From assembly GCA_028283625.1 (NCBI GenBank), contig JAPWKG010000005.1, positions 1-45,461 of the forward strand: 45,461 nucleotides of DNA, written 5' to 3'. Numbering within the stretch: the stretch's first letter is position 1; each line of letters opens with the position of its first letter. The notes beneath the pieces were generated by a model. It was not told the origin of the DNA and did no database searches. It was given only the letters and a program-made list of their open reading frames with translations. The position numbers and the translations under genes were made by a program. The stretch comes from Acidobacteriaceae bacterium (GTDB lineage Bacteria > Acidobacteriota > Terriglobia > Terriglobales > Acidobacteriaceae). This document shows positions 10,950-18,466 of this stretch, in pieces.

Positions 10950-11666
10950 CGCCGGGAGACGCGGCGCGGCTGACGTGGCCGGGGGCGGCGTCACGACAGC
11001 CGGTGTAGCGACTTCGACAGGTTCCGGACGCGTTTGCTGAACCGGAAACTCTGCGAATATCGCATCCCATGAAGACGTGAACGCATCGTTTTCCGGGTCA
11101 ACGTCTGCTGCGTACCGCTGCAGATAGCGGTTGAAGATTCGGTCTTCGTCCCATTGCGGTTCCCGCTCGACGCTTTCCAGTGATTGCAGTACCACGATCC
11201 TGAATTCGTGCGCAGGGTATTTCATGCGCAGTAAATCGCGTAGTTCGACCGCTGCGCGGCGCGCGTCCGGCGCGTTTGGGTCGTTATGCTTGATCTTGAG
11301 GAAGTAAGTCGTTAGCCCAGCGGTGCTCACCGTGTGACGCCAGCGCTCAGCCAGGTATCGGAATTTAGATTGCATATCGGCGAGCAACGCCTTCGCTAAC
11401 TCTACGTCGGCGCCGTCGCGGGTATTGTTGAATACTTCACCGTGAAATGACACATCGAAGGCGTGGTCGTGAACCATCAACCCCAGCTTTTTGACGTTCT
11501 CCCACAATAGAACGCCGTCGAAATCTGCCTTGATCAAACCGAGCAATGGGTTGAATTTGCAGTAGGTCCAGCTAAAGAACGAAGCCTGGTCGTCTCCATT
11601 GACGCGCCTGAACTGGTACGCGGCTTCGCAGTTGAACCCAAGCGATACGAAAGTGTTACGTTTCAT
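10905..11666 (-). CDS. DUF1796-type putative papain-like cysteine peptidase (phage)
   Basis: The 253-residue product begins MKRNTFVSLGFNCEAA; the SLGxNCxxA motif with a conserved Cys and a following FFSWTYC segment are hallmarks of DUF1796, proposed to be a papain-like peptidase fold. Later SFHGEVFNN supplies a candidate His. The C-terminal 40 residues are Pro/Ala-rich and look disordered. It lies opposite to the lysis genes, converging on Rz1 with a 45-base overlap, and shares its strand with the helicase fragment, so it starts or belongs to the leftward (replication-side) arm or is a cargo gene. The start at 11666 is set by the motif at the N-terminus. Substrate and role are unknown. Confidence 0.7.
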   Translation of the reverse strand: MKRNTFVSLGFNCEAAYQFRRVNGDDQASFFSWTYCKFNPLLGLIKADFDGVLLWENVKKLGLMVHDHAFDVSFHGEVFNNTRDGADVELAKALLADMQSKFRYLAERWRHTVSTAGLTTYFLKIKHNDPNAPDARRAAVELRDLLRMKYPAHEFRIVVLQSLESVEREPQWDEDRIFNRYLQRYAADVDPENDAFTSSWDAIFAEFPVQQTRPEPVEVATPAVVTPPPATSAAPRLPALLRRWFPAAILRTR

Positions 11667-11743
11667 CGCGCTCCCGGAAATCTCTCGTTTGATCGTGGAA
11701 GAATTTGGAAGTAATTCTATCGCACGGCGTGCGACAAGCCGGT

Positions 11744-12150
11744 CTACGTTTTCAAGCCCTTTCGTTTCATGGCGTCGAGCAAAATGTCCTGCACCTCGCG
11801 CTTTGTCTCCCGGCGCAGCATCACATCTTCGTCGATCGTGTCGCGCGCGATGATGTGGTAGATGAACACCGGCCGGCGATACCCGGCCTGCATCTGGCGC
11901 ACCGGGCCGATCCGCTCGATGATCTGCTGGAATTCTTCCAGGTTCCACCAGTGACCGAAGAACGCGATTATGTTGCCGCCGTCCTGCAGGTTTAGTCCGT
12001 GGCCGGCTGACGCAGGGTGCGCGAACAGCATGGGGATCTTTCCGGCGTTCCAGTCGCGAATCGTCTGCGGGTTCTGGTCGAGCTGGCGCCCTTTCGGGAA
12101 TGCCTTCATGAGCCGCGCGAGATCCGACTTGAAGTGATACGCCACGAGCT
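11744..12150 (-). CDS. SNF2/DEAD-type helicase, C-terminal fragment (phage)
   Basis: Only the last 130 or so residues are present. They contain the C-terminal RecA-like lobe of a phage SNF2-family helicase: LVAYHFKSDLARL, then LFAHPASAGHGLNLQ (motif V region) and IIERIGPVRQMQAG, a slight variant of the motif VI QxxxRxxRxGQ pattern, ending in IDEDVMLRR and KRKGLKT. The reading frame comes out of the join at about 12150, where PadR-coding sequence begins; the ATPase lobe with Walker motifs is absent. The 77 bases between this gene and DUF1796 hold nothing I recognise. Confidence 0.75.
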
Positions 12151-12156
12151 GGATAG
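12144..12156. other. Join between phage DNA and acidobacterial chromosome
   Basis: Reading leftward on the minus strand, a PadR protein runs normally through VEEGSLYPA and then stops resembling its family (the expected next residues are LQRL-like), while in another frame a phage helicase begins mid-protein at LVAYHFKSDL. Both genes are cut inside their coding regions. There is no integrase, tRNA, direct repeat or insertion sequence at the point. A short shared string such as CCAGCTC could have promoted a false overlap. I read it as an assembly or amplification chimera, less likely a real recombination. Confidence 0.7.
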
Positions 12157-12311
12157 AGCGAGCCCTCTTCCACCTGCAGCAGGTGGCCGGAGACCTCCTT
12201 GATGTGCTTGACCAGGGCATAGCCATGCATGGGCTGGGTACGCAACGACTGGAGGATCATGACCTCCAGCGCGCCGGGAAAAAGGTCGCGTTGCTCGGAG
12301 TTACGGGCCAT
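12150..12311 (-). CDS. PadR-family transcriptional regulator, 3' truncated
   Basis: The remaining 54 codons give MARNSEQRDLFPGALEVMIL, then QPMHGYALVKHIKEVSG and EEGSLYPA, the start of a PadR winged-helix DNA-binding domain. The helix pair and the wing start are present; the rest of the wing and the dimerisation region are missing because of the join at about 12150. Full-length members of this group have about 110 residues. A perfect 25-base palindrome lies 20 bases upstream of the start and is a likely autoregulatory operator. PadR proteins usually repress a nearby transporter or permease, but the partner gene would lie beyond the join and is not visible. Confidence 0.8.
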
Positions 12312-12331
12312 GGCAGAGAAGTCTACTCCGG

Positions 12332-12356
12332 AATACCTATTTTTAAAATAGGTATT
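12332..12356. promoter_or_regulatory. Perfect 25-base palindrome, likely PadR operator
   Basis: Arms AATACCTATTTT and AAAATAGGTATT are exact reverse complements around a single central T. The element is AT-rich in GC-rich surroundings and sits just upstream of the PadR ATG (12311). Many PadR proteins bind AT-rich dyads in their own promoters. The TATTTT/AAAATA core could overlap the -10 region. That PadR binds it is inference. Confidence 0.6.
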
Positions 12357-12475
12357 TTGAAGTTGATTCCATTTTTTGTCCGGAGCCTGCTCGCGGGTCT
12401 GCAGCGGCACACCCTGCTTTGCGCGGCGGAACGGGGTGCATCGAAACACTGTGTGCAACTTTCTATACTGGTGAG

Positions 12476-12955
12476 ATGCCGGATGGAGGATTGAAAACGA
12501 CCCGGGCAACGGTTGCCGACGCGGCGCTGATCGCAGCCCATCGCAAGGCAATGTTTGAGGCGATGGGGCGGGGCGATGCGGAGTCTCTGGAGCGGATGCG
12601 GCAGGCCAGCGTGCGGTGGCTCGAAACCATGATGGGCGCGGGGCGCTACCTGGGGTGGATGACGCGCGAAGGCGAGGTTGCCGTGGCATCGGCGGGGCTG
12701 CTGATTCTGGATTGGTCTCCTCATCCCGGGGAGCCCGAGTCGAACGAGCGCGGCTATCTGATGAACGTCTTTGTGGAGGCGGCGTATCGCGGGCGCGGGC
12801 TGGCGAAAGCGCTGGTGCGGGAGTGCATGGAAGAGGCGCAGCGACGGGGGCTGGGGGTTGTGGCACTCCACGCCTCGGATGCCGGCCGGCCACTTTACGA
12901 GCGGCTGGGTTTTAGCGCGAGCAACGAGATGCTGTGGAGGAGAAGCGGGACTTAA
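12476..12955 (+). CDS. GNAT-family N-acetyltransferase
   Basis: The 159-residue protein has the GNAT fold: acceptor-side helices at the N-terminus, then YLMNVFVEAAYRGRGLAKAL (about residues 92-111), which holds the RGRGLA acetyl-CoA pyrophosphate-binding loop, and the closing LYERLGFSASNEM. It would acetylate a small molecule or peptide amine; the substrate is not evident. The ATG at 12476 is favoured because it begins just after a TATACT box (12464-12469) and excludes a poorly conserved N-terminal extension available from 12419. It lies divergent from padR and 35 bases before ispD. Confidence 0.8.
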   Translation: MPDGGLKTTRATVADAALIAAHRKAMFEAMGRGDAESLERMRQASVRWLETMMGAGRYLGWMTREGEVAVASAGLLILDWSPHPGEPESNERGYLMNVFVEAAYRGRGLAKALVRECMEEAQRRGLGVVALHASDAGRPLYERLGFSASNEMLWRRSGT

Positions 12956-12990
12956 AGCGAAGAGCCGCGCGCATGTATACTTCACCCGAT

Positions 12991-13605
12991 ATGCAAGTAT
13001 TCGTCATACTCCCTGCGGCGGGCCTGGGGACGCGCATGGCCGGGCCGCAGCCCAAGCAGTTTCTGGCACTCAACGGAGTGCCGATCCTTATCCATTCCCT
13101 GCGCGCATTTGCGGCGGTGGAGCGGGTGACGGGAATTTATGTCGCAGTGCGGCCGAGCGAGATGGAGCGCGTGTCGGCACAGGTGGCCGAGTACGGCTTT
13201 ACGGGCCGCGTGCATGTGGTGGCGGGCGGCGAGAACCGGCAGGAGTCCGTGGCCCATGGACTGGCCGCGGTACCCGCTGCGGACGACGATCTGGTGTTGG
13301 TCCACGACGCGGTGCGGCCACTGATTGATGCCGCCACGATTGAACGGACGATCGACGCGGTGGCCACGCATGGAGCAGCGATTGTGGGCCTGCCCGCGGT
13401 GGACACCATCAAGCAGGTGGAGCGGACGGCGCACGGAGCCCTGATTACGTCGACGATTCCGAGGGAGTTTGTGGTGCTGGCGCAGACGCCGCAGGGGTTT
13501 CGTTACGGGCTGCTGAAGAAAGCGTTCGAGGAGGCCACGGCTGACGGCTTTGTGGGCACCGACGAGGCTTCCGTGGTGGAGCGCGCGGGGTTGCCGGTAC
13601 CAGTC
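12991..13605 (+). CDS. ispD: 2-C-methyl-D-erythritol 4-phosphate cytidylyltransferase, 3' truncated
   Basis: IspD transfers CMP from CTP to methylerythritol phosphate in the MEP isoprenoid pathway. The N-terminus MQVFVILPAAGLGTRMAGPQ carries the nucleotide-binding loop; VAGGENRQESV, VLVHDAVRPL, AIVGLPAVDTIK and AQTPQGFRY are the conserved cytidylyltransferase blocks, and the last recognisable piece is DEASVVERAGLPVPV. After about residue 205 the sequence changes to histidine-kinase coding sequence, so roughly the last 25 residues are missing. The reading frame stays open through the join, creating a fused 608-codon ORF from 12934 that I regard as artificial. A start upstream at 12934 is unlikely because homologues begin at VFVILPAAG. 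Confidence 0.85.
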
Positions 13606-13610
13606 CACCT
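13598..13610. other. Join between ispD and histidine kinase
   Basis: IspD-like sequence ends at GLPVPV and kinase-type sequence begins at YQSTSQLSEL in frame 2. The string GGTACCAG sits at the changeover. Within the next 110 bases the kinase changes frame twice (about 13640 and 13713). Both partner genes are incomplete in a way no single functional protein would need. Like the join at 12150 it has no mobile-element features. A mis-assembly is my preferred reading. Confidence 0.65.
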
Positions 13611-14760
13611 CGCAGCTCTCCGAGCTGAACACCGCGCTACCCAGGCCGGCGACGCGAGCTGGAAACAATCATCGAAACCATCCCCAACGGCGTTGCCACC
13701 TTCAACGCCAAGCCGCCATCTCCTGCTCGCCAACCGCGCGTTCTCGGAGCTGCTCGACCCCGGCGGGCAGCTTCAGTTTCTCGGAATCGCGCTCGAACAG
13801 ATGTTCCCGCCCGAAATCACCGAAGCCCTCGACCGGCTTCTGCGCCGCTCCCACCGCATGGGCTCGGCCTCAACCGAGCTCGAAATGGCGACAAGCTCCG
13901 GCCCGCGCCAGCTCTCCGCCACGGTCGCTCTGCTTGAAGATGGTCTGCGCAAGCAGCCCATCGGCTACGTGCTTGTGCTTGAAGATGCCACCGAACTTCT
14001 GCGCGCGCAGAAGCAGTCCGCATGGAAGGAAGTGGCCCGCCGCGTCGCGCACGAAATCAAGAACCCTCTCACCCCCATCTCACTCAACGCCGAGCTGATC
14101 CGCCGACACATCGACCGGCTCGAACCGCTCATGGACGCCGCGAATCTTGAATCACGTTCCCCCGGGGTCATTCGCCGCTCCACCGAAGTCATCCACTCTT
14201 CCGTCGACACCCTTCGCTCCCTTGTCGATCAGTTCTCCGCACTCGCCGAGTTCCCCTCCGCCCGGCCGTGCCCGGCCGACATTAACGAGATCGTCGAAAA
14301 GTCGCTCGCTCTCTTCGCCGGAAGGCTCGGCTCCATCCGGCTCCGCCGCAGGCTTGCCCGTAACCTTCCCCAGGTCTATGCAGACCCCACCGCGCTGCAG
14401 CGTGCACTCTCCAACCTCATCGACAACGCGGCGGAAGCCATGCAGGACGCCCTTTTGCGCGAGCTCACCGTCTCCACCCGCCTCCTCGATTCCGGCATGA
14501 TCGAGCTCTGCATCGCCGACACCGGCTCCGGCCTCACCGACGAGATGCGCGAGCGCCTCTTCCTTCCCTACTTCTCCACCAAGGAACGCGGCACAGGGCT
14601 CGGTCTCTCCATCGCAGCCAAAATCATTCAGGAACACCAGGGAAACATCCGCGCGGAAAAGAACATGCCCACCGGCGCGCGATTCATCCTTGAGCTAAAG
14701 ACAGCCGATGCCGAAGAGAAAGCATCTCTCCAGAAGACAGAAGGAAATACCGCCGTATGA
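13604..14760 (+). CDS. NtrY-like sensor histidine kinase, 5' truncated, two frameshifts
   Basis: The surviving part contains the linker helix RRRELETIIETIPNGV leading into a PAS domain (LLLANRAFSELLDPGG), the phospho-acceptor motif VAHEIKNPLTPISLNAELI with the catalytic His, the N-box LSNLIDNAAEAM, and ATP-lid motifs ADTGSGLTDEM and KERGTGLGLSIA. This order matches NtrY-type nitrogen/redox sensor kinases, whose membrane spans, extracellular region and HAMP domain would lie upstream and are absent here because of the join at about 13604. The frame changes from 2 to 3 near 13640 and to 1 near 13713. The stop overlaps the start of the response regulator (ATGA), so the two form an operon and a cognate pair. 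Confidence 0.82.
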
Positions 14761-16145
14761 ATCACGTCCTCATCGTCGATGACGAAGCCGATATCCGAGA
14801 ATCGCTCGAAGCCATCCTGCGCGAGGAGGAGTACGTTGTCACCACCGCAGGCACCGCCGCCGAAGCGCTCGCCCTGGCCCAGGAAGGCGACTTCCAGGCC
14901 GTGCTGCTCGACATCTGGCTGCCCGACGGCGACGGCCTCGATATCCTCGGCAAAATCCGAGGGGAAGACAGCAGCCGCCCCAATCCCCCTGAAGTCATCA
15001 TGATCTCCGGCCATGGCACGATTGAAACCGCCGTCCGGGCCACCAAAATGGGCGCATACGACTTCCTCGAAAAACCGCTTTCGCTCGACCGCACCTTGCT
15101 CGTGCTGCGCAACGCGGTCGACGCCCATCGCCTGCGCGAAGACAACAAGGAGTTCGCACGCCAGCTCACCACCCACTCCGGCCTCACCGGCGACTCGGTA
15201 CCCGTCAAGGCACTCCGCCAGCAGATCCAGCTCATGGCCCCCACCAACGGCCGTGTCCTCATCTACGGCGAGTCCGGCGCCGGCAAAGAGCTCATCGCTC
15301 GCACCATCCACGCCGAATCTCCGCGTGCCGACCGTCCTTTCGTCGAACTCAACTGCGCCGCCATCCCCGAGGACTTCATCGAGTCCGAGCTCTTCGGCTA
15401 CCGTCACGGAGCCGGGCCGCACCGCGGTGGCCGGCTCGCCGATCAGCCGCTCGAACAGCGCGGCACCTTCGAACGCGCCGACGGCGGCACGCTCTTCCTC
15501 GACGAGGTTGGTGACATGAGCCTCAAAACACAGGCCAAGGTTCTGCGTGCGCTCGATGAACAGCGCTTTTACCCCGTCGGCTCCTCCTCGGCTGTTTACA
15601 TCGACACCCGCGTCATCGCGGCCACCAACAAGAATCTCGAAGACGAGATCGCGCGCGGAAACTTCCGCGAAGACCTTTTCTACCGGCTCAACGTCATCCC
15701 CTTCTACGTGCCGCCGTTGCGCGACCGCAAAGAAGATCTCCCGCTGCTCGTGCGCGAATTCCTGCAGCAGTTCGGACAGGAGTACGGTCGACCGCGCATC
15801 GAAATCTCCGACCAGGCTCTGGCCGCACTCAAGCAGTACAACTGGCCCGGCAACGTACGCGAGCTGCGCAACGTCATCGAGCGCATCCTCATCCTGAACC
15901 CCAAGGTCATGCACCTTGAAGCCAAACATCTTCCCATGCTCGTGCAGCGCACCGACGGCCGTCTGGCTCCGCGCGAAGAGTTCAGCTCACTGCACGAAGC
16001 CCGCGAAGCCTACGAGCGCGATTACATTCTCAAGGAAGTCGATCGGCATCACGGCAACATGACCCGCGCCGCCGAGGCCCTCGGCCTCGAACGCTCCCAC
16101 CTGTATCGCAAAATGAAAACCCTCGGCATTCACCTCGGAGAGTAA
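14757..16145 (+). CDS. NtrC-family response regulator lacking a canonical GAFTGA loop
   Basis: The 462-residue protein has three domains: a receiver (1-120) with phospho-acceptor Asp52 in VLLDIWLPDGDG; an AAA+ ATPase (about 145-375) with Walker A GESGAGKE (171-178), Walker B GGTLFLDEVGDM and R-finger region FREDLFYRLNVIP; and a C-terminal FIS-type helix-turn-helix (AAEALGLERSHLYRKMK). In sigma-54 activators the loop after ELFG reads GAFTGA; here residues 218-236 read GAGPHRGGRLADQPLEQRG, in frame and longer. The usual sigma-54 contact therefore appears lost, so it may act by another mechanism, or the loop may contain compensating sequence errors. It is coupled to the upstream NtrY-like kinase. 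Confidence 0.88.
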   Translation: MNHVLIVDDEADIRESLEAILREEEYVVTTAGTAAEALALAQEGDFQAVLLDIWLPDGDGLDILGKIRGEDSSRPNPPEVIMISGHGTIETAVRATKMGAYDFLEKPLSLDRTLLVLRNAVDAHRLREDNKEFARQLTTHSGLTGDSVPVKALRQQIQLMAPTNGRVLIYGESGAGKELIARTIHAESPRADRPFVELNCAAIPEDFIESELFGYRHGAGPHRGGRLADQPLEQRGTFERADGGTLFLDEVGDMSLKTQAKVLRALDEQRFYPVGSSSAVYIDTRVIAATNKNLEDEIARGNFREDLFYRLNVIPFYVPPLRDRKEDLPLLVREFLQQFGQEYGRPRIEISDQALAALKQYNWPGNVRELRNVIERILILNPKVMHLEAKHLPMLVQRTDGRLAPREEFSSLHEAREAYERDYILKEVDRHHGNMTRAAEALGLERSHLYRKMKTLGIHLGE

Positions 16146-16150
16146 GCAGC

Positions 16151-17140
16151 ATGCGCATCGTCATCCCCGGCGGTTCAGGACAGGTCGGCACGCTTCTGGC
16201 CCGGCACCTCTTCGCACACGGCCATCAGGTCACCGTGCTCTCGCGCCACCCCAGGCCTGCTTCCTGGCACACCGAAGCCTGGGATGGCGTCACCGAAGGC
16301 CCCTGGGTTGCGAGCGTGCAAAACGCGGATGCGGTCATCCATCTCTCCGGGCGCACGATCAACTGCCGCTACACGCCTGAGCACCGTAAAGAGCTTCTCG
16401 AATCCCGCACCGTCCCCACGCGTTTACTCGGCAAGGTCATTGCGGCAGCCAATACCCCGCCCTCGATCTGGCTCAACGCCAGCACCGCCACGCTCTACCG
16501 CCACGCGCTCGACCGTGCGCAGGATGAGTACACCGGTGAGCCCGCGGACCTGCCCGGAGAGCGCGGCACGCACGAGCCCGCCAACCTGCCTGAAACCTGG
16601 TCCTTCTCCGCCAACATCGGACACGAATGGGAAGAGGCGCTCGCCTCCGTGCCCACGCCGAAGACCCGCAAAATCCGCCTGCGCACCACGCTCGTCATGA
16701 GCCCGGACCCCGGCGGCGTCTTCTCCGTGCTCTCCCGGCTCGCACGGCTCGGCCTCGCCGGCCCGCAGGGCAACGGCAAACAGTACGTCTCCTGGATGCA
16801 CGACCTCGACTACTGCCGCGCCACAGACCTCTTGCTCGAACACCCGGAGATCACCGACGAAACCGACGGCATCGTCAACATGGCCTCACCCGATCCGCTC
16901 CCAAACCGCGACTTCAACCGCATCCTCCGCCATGCCTGGGGACGCAACCTCGGCCTCCCGGCCACAAGCTGGATGATGGAAGTCGGAGCATTCTTCATGC
17001 GAACGGAGTCTGAGCTCGTACTCAAGAGCCGCCGCGTTACGCCCGGCGTGCTTCTCCGCCACGGCTTCGAGTTCCTGTACCCGGACTGGACACAGGCTGC
17101 CGCGAACCTGGTCCGGCGCAGCCGTGCGCTCCGGCACTAG
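16151..17140 (+). CDS. TIGR01777-family NAD(P)-dependent epimerase (YfcH-like)
   Basis: The 329-residue protein starts with a Rossmann dinucleotide-binding motif (MRIVIPGGSGQVGTLLARHL) and continues with VIHLSGRTINCR, LNASTATLYRH, IRLRTTLVMSPDPGGVF and YVSWMHDLDYCRA, the conserved blocks of the TIGR01777 group of atypical short-chain dehydrogenases. The C-terminal DUF1731-type segment (LPATSWMMEVG through LLRHGFEFLYPDW) is present, so the length is normal. The reaction is not known for this family; in some bacteria it affects cell division or envelope. It starts 5 bases after the response regulator stop and is probably the last gene of that operon. Confidence 0.85.
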   Translation: MRIVIPGGSGQVGTLLARHLFAHGHQVTVLSRHPRPASWHTEAWDGVTEGPWVASVQNADAVIHLSGRTINCRYTPEHRKELLESRTVPTRLLGKVIAAANTPPSIWLNASTATLYRHALDRAQDEYTGEPADLPGERGTHEPANLPETWSFSANIGHEWEEALASVPTPKTRKIRLRTTLVMSPDPGGVFSVLSRLARLGLAGPQGNGKQYVSWMHDLDYCRATDLLLEHPEITDETDGIVNMASPDPLPNRDFNRILRHAWGRNLGLPATSWMMEVGAFFMRTESELVLKSRRVTPGVLLRHGFEFLYPDWTQAAANLVRRSRALRH

Positions 17141-17221
17141 ATCCCGCTCAATCCCGTTAGATCCAGGCAGAGCAGCTCAGCAACAGAGTGCAACAGCGAG
17201 CTGCCGAACGAAGCTAAGAAG

Positions 17222-18388
17222 CTAGTCCTCTTCACTCTCGCCCTCTGCCTCGTCGTCCTCATCGCTCTCGTCATACTCTTCTTCGTCAGCGAAGACCTCG
17301 TCGAGTTCGTCCTCATCCTCTTCGGAGTCCTCGCGATTCTGCCTCGACTGCAGCTCTGCAAGCTGCTCCAGCTGACGGCGCCAATCCAGCTCTTCCACAA
17401 ACCCGCGCTTTGCGCGCCACTCATCCTCGATCTTGACGAACAGCTCCAGGAAGACGCGCGTGCCCAGCAGCGACTCGATATCCTTGCGCGCCGCCGTACC
17501 GATCTGCTTGAGCATCGTTCCCTGCTTGCCGATCAAAATCGCCTTCTGTCCCGCGCGTTCGCAGTAGATGGCGGCTGAGATCTTCGTCACCGGCAGCTTG
17601 CCGTCACGTCCCTTGCGCATCGACGCAGGCTCTTCGAACTTCTCAATCACCACCGCCGTCGCATAAGGAACCTCTTCGCCCGTCAGCAGCAGAATCTTCT
17701 CGCGAATCAGCTCCGCCACAAGAAACCGCTCCGGTTGATCCGTCAGCTGCTCCTTCGGGAAGTAGCGCTGCCCTTCCGGCAACCGGCTCACCACCTTGTC
17801 CAGCAACAGCTCAAGCCCCTGCTTCTTGCGCGCAGAGATTGGAATCACATCCGCAAAATCATGCAGCGACGACCAGTGCGCAATCAGCGGCAGAAGCACC
17901 GTCTTCGGCAGGGCGTCAATCTTGTTCAGCACCAGAATCACCGGGCAATCCAGCTTCTTCACCAGCTGCAGGGCAAAATCGTCCTCAGCCTTCGACATCT
18001 TGCGGCGATGCTGGCCCAGCGTCTTTACCGGCTTCTCGTCCATCACCTCATCGCCATGCAGGCGGTGCGTCGCATCTACAAGGAACAACACCACATCGCG
18101 CGACTCCAGCGCATCATGCACCTCCTGCATCATGCGCTTGTCCAGCTGCGTATCGGGCTTATGCACACCGGGCGTATCCACCAGCACAACCTGCGCCATC
18201 GGACGACCGGGATCGGTCTTGCTCTTCTTCCGCAGCGGAAGCTCCAGCACGCCCTGAATACGCGTGCGCGTTGTCTGCGGCTTGTGCGTCACAATCGCAA
18301 TCTTTTGCCCCAGCAGAGCATTCAGCAGCGTGGACTTGCCTGCGTTGGGACGACCGACGATAGAGACGAAACCGGAGCGAAGAGCCAT
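17222..18388 (-). CDS. era: GTPase Era with acidic C-terminal tail
   Basis: Era binds 16S rRNA near its 3' end and helps mature the 30S subunit. The 388 residues contain G1 GRPNAGKS (12-19), G3 DTPG, G4 NKID and G5 SARK motifs and a KH RNA-binding domain (KISAAIYCERAGQKAILIGKQG). Typical Era has about 300 residues. The excess comes from two insertions in the G domain (around LRKKSKTDPGRP and KTLGQHRRKMSKAED) and a C-terminal tail of about 40 residues that is almost only Asp/Glu. It is the last gene of the phoH-ybeY-corC-era cluster, 78 bases after the CorC-like gene, and converges with the TIGR01777 gene. Confidence 0.95.
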   Translation of the reverse strand: MALRSGFVSIVGRPNAGKSTLLNALLGQKIAIVTHKPQTTRTRIQGVLELPLRKKSKTDPGRPMAQVVLVDTPGVHKPDTQLDKRMMQEVHDALESRDVVLFLVDATHRLHGDEVMDEKPVKTLGQHRRKMSKAEDDFALQLVKKLDCPVILVLNKIDALPKTVLLPLIAHWSSLHDFADVIPISARKKQGLELLLDKVVSRLPEGQRYFPKEQLTDQPERFLVAELIREKILLLTGEEVPYATAVVIEKFEEPASMRKGRDGKLPVTKISAAIYCERAGQKAILIGKQGTMLKQIGTAARKDIESLLGTRVFLELFVKIEDEWRAKRGFVEELDWRRQLEQLAELQSRQNREDSEEDEDELDEVFADEEEYDESDEDDEAEGESEED

Positions 18389-18466
18389 AGCCTTCTACGA
18401 TACGAGATATAGCTCCGAAACGCTTGTGCAGATTCAGGATTCCTCCCCCCCGGCTGCGTCTTTTCC

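Noticed and set aside
1..12150. Intact prophage integrated in the acidobacterial chromosome
   Set aside because: No integrase, repressor or att repeat is seen, and the right border cuts a phage gene and a host gene.
10905..12893. A 662-codon minus-strand ORF spanning DUF1796, helicase and PadR regions
   Set aside because: It changes identity several times; DUF1796 starts at 11666, PadR starts at 12311, and the rest is out-of-frame sequence.
12934..14760. A 608-codon IspD-histidine kinase fusion protein
   Set aside because: Both parts lack required pieces, and the kinase part is coherent only after two frame changes next to the join.
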